Below are positions 6,062 through 6,299 of a DNA stretch of 6,299 nt, in pieces. How positions within the stretch are numbered: position 1 is the stretch's first letter; every line of letters starts with the position of its first letter. The DNA is from DATMFV01 sp035555975 (GTDB lineage Bacteria > Verrucomicrobiota > Verrucomicrobiia > Chthoniobacterales > Chthoniobacteraceae): contig DATMFV010000092.1 in NCBI GenBank assembly GCA_035555975.1, forward strand, positions 1 through 6,299, given 5' to 3'. The translations under genes were made by a program, and so were the position numbers. Below the pieces are notes generated by a model. It was not told where the DNA came from. It searched no databases and worked only from the letters and a program-made list of their open reading frames with translations.

Positions 6062-6219
6062 CGGAAAGTTTTCCAGGTAAAAAAGGGAGATTCGAAATGA
6101 AAATCTCCACTTCCATGGAAACTAGCAGATTTTGATTGAAAATAGCCAGCATAACCTGAGAGGCTGTGAAAAAAGCCCTTCAACGGCCATGGAGTACCTC
6201 TTTTTGCCTCTAACTGCAT
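6058..6219 (-). CDS. Candidate small ORF (53 aa) overlapping the saccharopine dehydrogenase start
   Basis: An open frame of 53 codons runs from ATG at 6219 to TGA at 6060-6058. The stop shares bases with the next gene's start (ATGA), a layout typical of translational coupling. A purine-rich AGGAAGGAGGA sits immediately before the ATG, the only strong Shine-Dalgarno-like sequence in the window. The product begins MQLEAKRGTPWPLKG and is rich in Phe, Ser and Gly, with no domain, signal peptide or membrane helix that I recognise. Against it, only 18 of 53 codons end in G or C by hand count, unlike the strongly G/C-ending neighbours, and the region contains several inverted repeats. It may be a leader ORF, a recently acquired ORF, or a chance open frame in an untranslated leader. 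Confidence 0.3.
   Translation of the reverse strand: MQLEAKRGTPWPLKGFFHSLSGYAGYFQSKSASFHGSGDFHFESPFFTWKTFR
6063..6074. repeat. Short inverted repeat next to the saccharopine dehydrogenase start codon
   Basis: GGAAA-GT-TTTCC forms 5-bp arms separated by two bases, directly beside the start codon at 6061. A two-base loop is too tight for a good RNA hairpin, so if functional it would more likely be a DNA site. It may be chance. Confidence 0.25.
6086..6108. repeat. Inverted repeat in the leader of the saccharopine dehydrogenase gene
   Basis: GGAGATT (6086-6092) and AATCTCC (6102-6108) are perfect 7-bp arms around a 9-base loop. On the minus-strand transcript this would form a hairpin about 25 nt before the start codon. 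A perfect 10-bp palindrome, TTCCATGGAA, follows at 6111-6120. The role is unknown. Confidence 0.4.
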
Positions 6220-6231
6220 TCCTCCTTCCTT

Positions 6232-6250
6232 CTGTATTCCTTGAATACAG
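6232..6250. promoter_or_regulatory. Perfect 19-bp dyad, operator or RNA hairpin candidate
   Basis: CTGTATTC (6232-6239) and GAATACAG (6243-6250) are perfect 8-bp inverted arms around a 3-base centre. On the minus strand the dyad ends right where the AGGAAGGAGGA ribosome binding sequence of the candidate small ORF begins. A regulator dimer site or an RNA stem controlling that ribosome site are both possible. It has the outer bases of an E. coli LexA box (CTGT...ACAG), but the inner spacing is 11 rather than 8, so LexA is not supported. Confidence 0.5.
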
Positions 6251-6299
6251 GCGGTCGTCGGAATTTCGTTACAGGCTAAAAATAGGCACTCCGAGGCCA

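Larger units (their letters stand above)
6062..6299. promoter_or_regulatory. AT-richer upstream region of the saccharopine dehydrogenase gene
   Basis: Apart from the candidate small ORF, this stretch contains only inverted repeats and no RNA gene that I recognise. I found no convincing sigma-70 promoter reading toward the saccharopine dehydrogenase gene; the closest -35 (TTCACA in the minus strand, 6165-6170) has no -10 at an allowed distance. The real promoter may lie at or beyond the right edge. The base composition differs from the GC-rich coding DNA around it. Confidence 0.4.

Noticed and set aside
4976..6100. Long open frame (374 codons) on the plus strand opposite the saccharopine dehydrogenase gene
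   Set aside because: Antisense to a gene with clear family motifs; the translation shows no domain and looks like a codon-bias shadow.
18..6166. Identical 12-mer CCTGAGAGGCTG at 18-29 and 6155-6166, as possible flanking repeats of a mobile segment
   Set aside because: About one shared 12-mer is expected by chance in a window of this size, and the surrounding bases do not match beyond it.
6159..6180. GAGGCTGTGAAAAAAGCCC as a possible second insertion sequence end
   Set aside because: It resembles some IS termini by eye, but no matching second end, transposase fragment or target duplication is visible, and it lies inside the candidate small ORF.
6232..6250. LexA (SOS) box
   Set aside because: The outer CTGT...ACAG matches the E. 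coli box, but the inner spacing is 11 bases instead of 8 and the neighbouring gene is not a typical SOS gene.
1..6299. CRISPR array, tRNA or rRNA gene, or defence system
   Set aside because: No regularly spaced repeats beyond the 21-bp tandem pair, no tRNA-like cloverleaf or rRNA stretch noticed, and all five main proteins belong to metabolic, transport or regulatory families.

Overview
The window reads as bacterial chromosome with GC-rich coding sequence. It carries five intact, recognisable genes, one candidate small ORF, and the end of an insertion sequence at the left edge. The organism cannot be fixed from this alone. The dihydroxy-acid dehydratase N-terminus, the bacterial Lys9-like saccharopine dehydrogenase and the lack of Shine-Dalgarno sequences before the main genes are compatible with a Verrucomicrobiota-type or related PVC/Bacteroidota-neighbour genome. 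This is a weak guess from family memory, not a demonstrated placement.

Layout from left to right. Positions 1-140 look like the terminal, non-coding part of an IS21-family element: about 2.5 copies of a 21-bp tandem repeat, then a CA-3' terminus. It ends 11 bp from the stop codon of ilvD (minus strand, 152-1903), which encodes dihydroxy-acid dehydratase of branched-chain amino acid synthesis. Upstream of ilvD, on the same strand, are a short-chain dehydrogenase/reductase (2009-2767) and an AraC-family regulator with an N-terminal cupin-like sensor (2833-3636). A good sigma-70-type promoter (TTGACG-17-TATCAT) lies between the regulator and the SDR gene and would give an almost leaderless SDR transcript. 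A second, weaker promoter candidate and a hairpin lie between the SDR gene and ilvD.

The AraC gene is divergent from an EamA/DMT-family membrane transporter (3734-4708, plus strand). The 97-bp gap between them is the natural place for shared control. The transporter converges, with an 18-bp gap, on a saccharopine dehydrogenase-family gene (minus strand, 4727-6061).

The last 238 bp (6062-6299) are AT-richer and hold several inverted repeats. They also hold a candidate 53-codon ORF (6058-6219, minus) with the only good Shine-Dalgarno-like sequence in the window; its stop codon overlaps the saccharopine dehydrogenase start as ATGA.

The genes do not form one obvious pathway. ilvD is housekeeping metabolism, the regulator/transporter pair looks like a small substrate- or drug-responsive efflux module, and the saccharopine dehydrogenase belongs to lysine metabolism but has no partner gene here. 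I do not see a clear undescribed multi-gene system. The points most worth checking are the small ORF with its adjacent 19-bp dyad, the SDR with an apparently missing catalytic serine, and the near-leaderless promoter.
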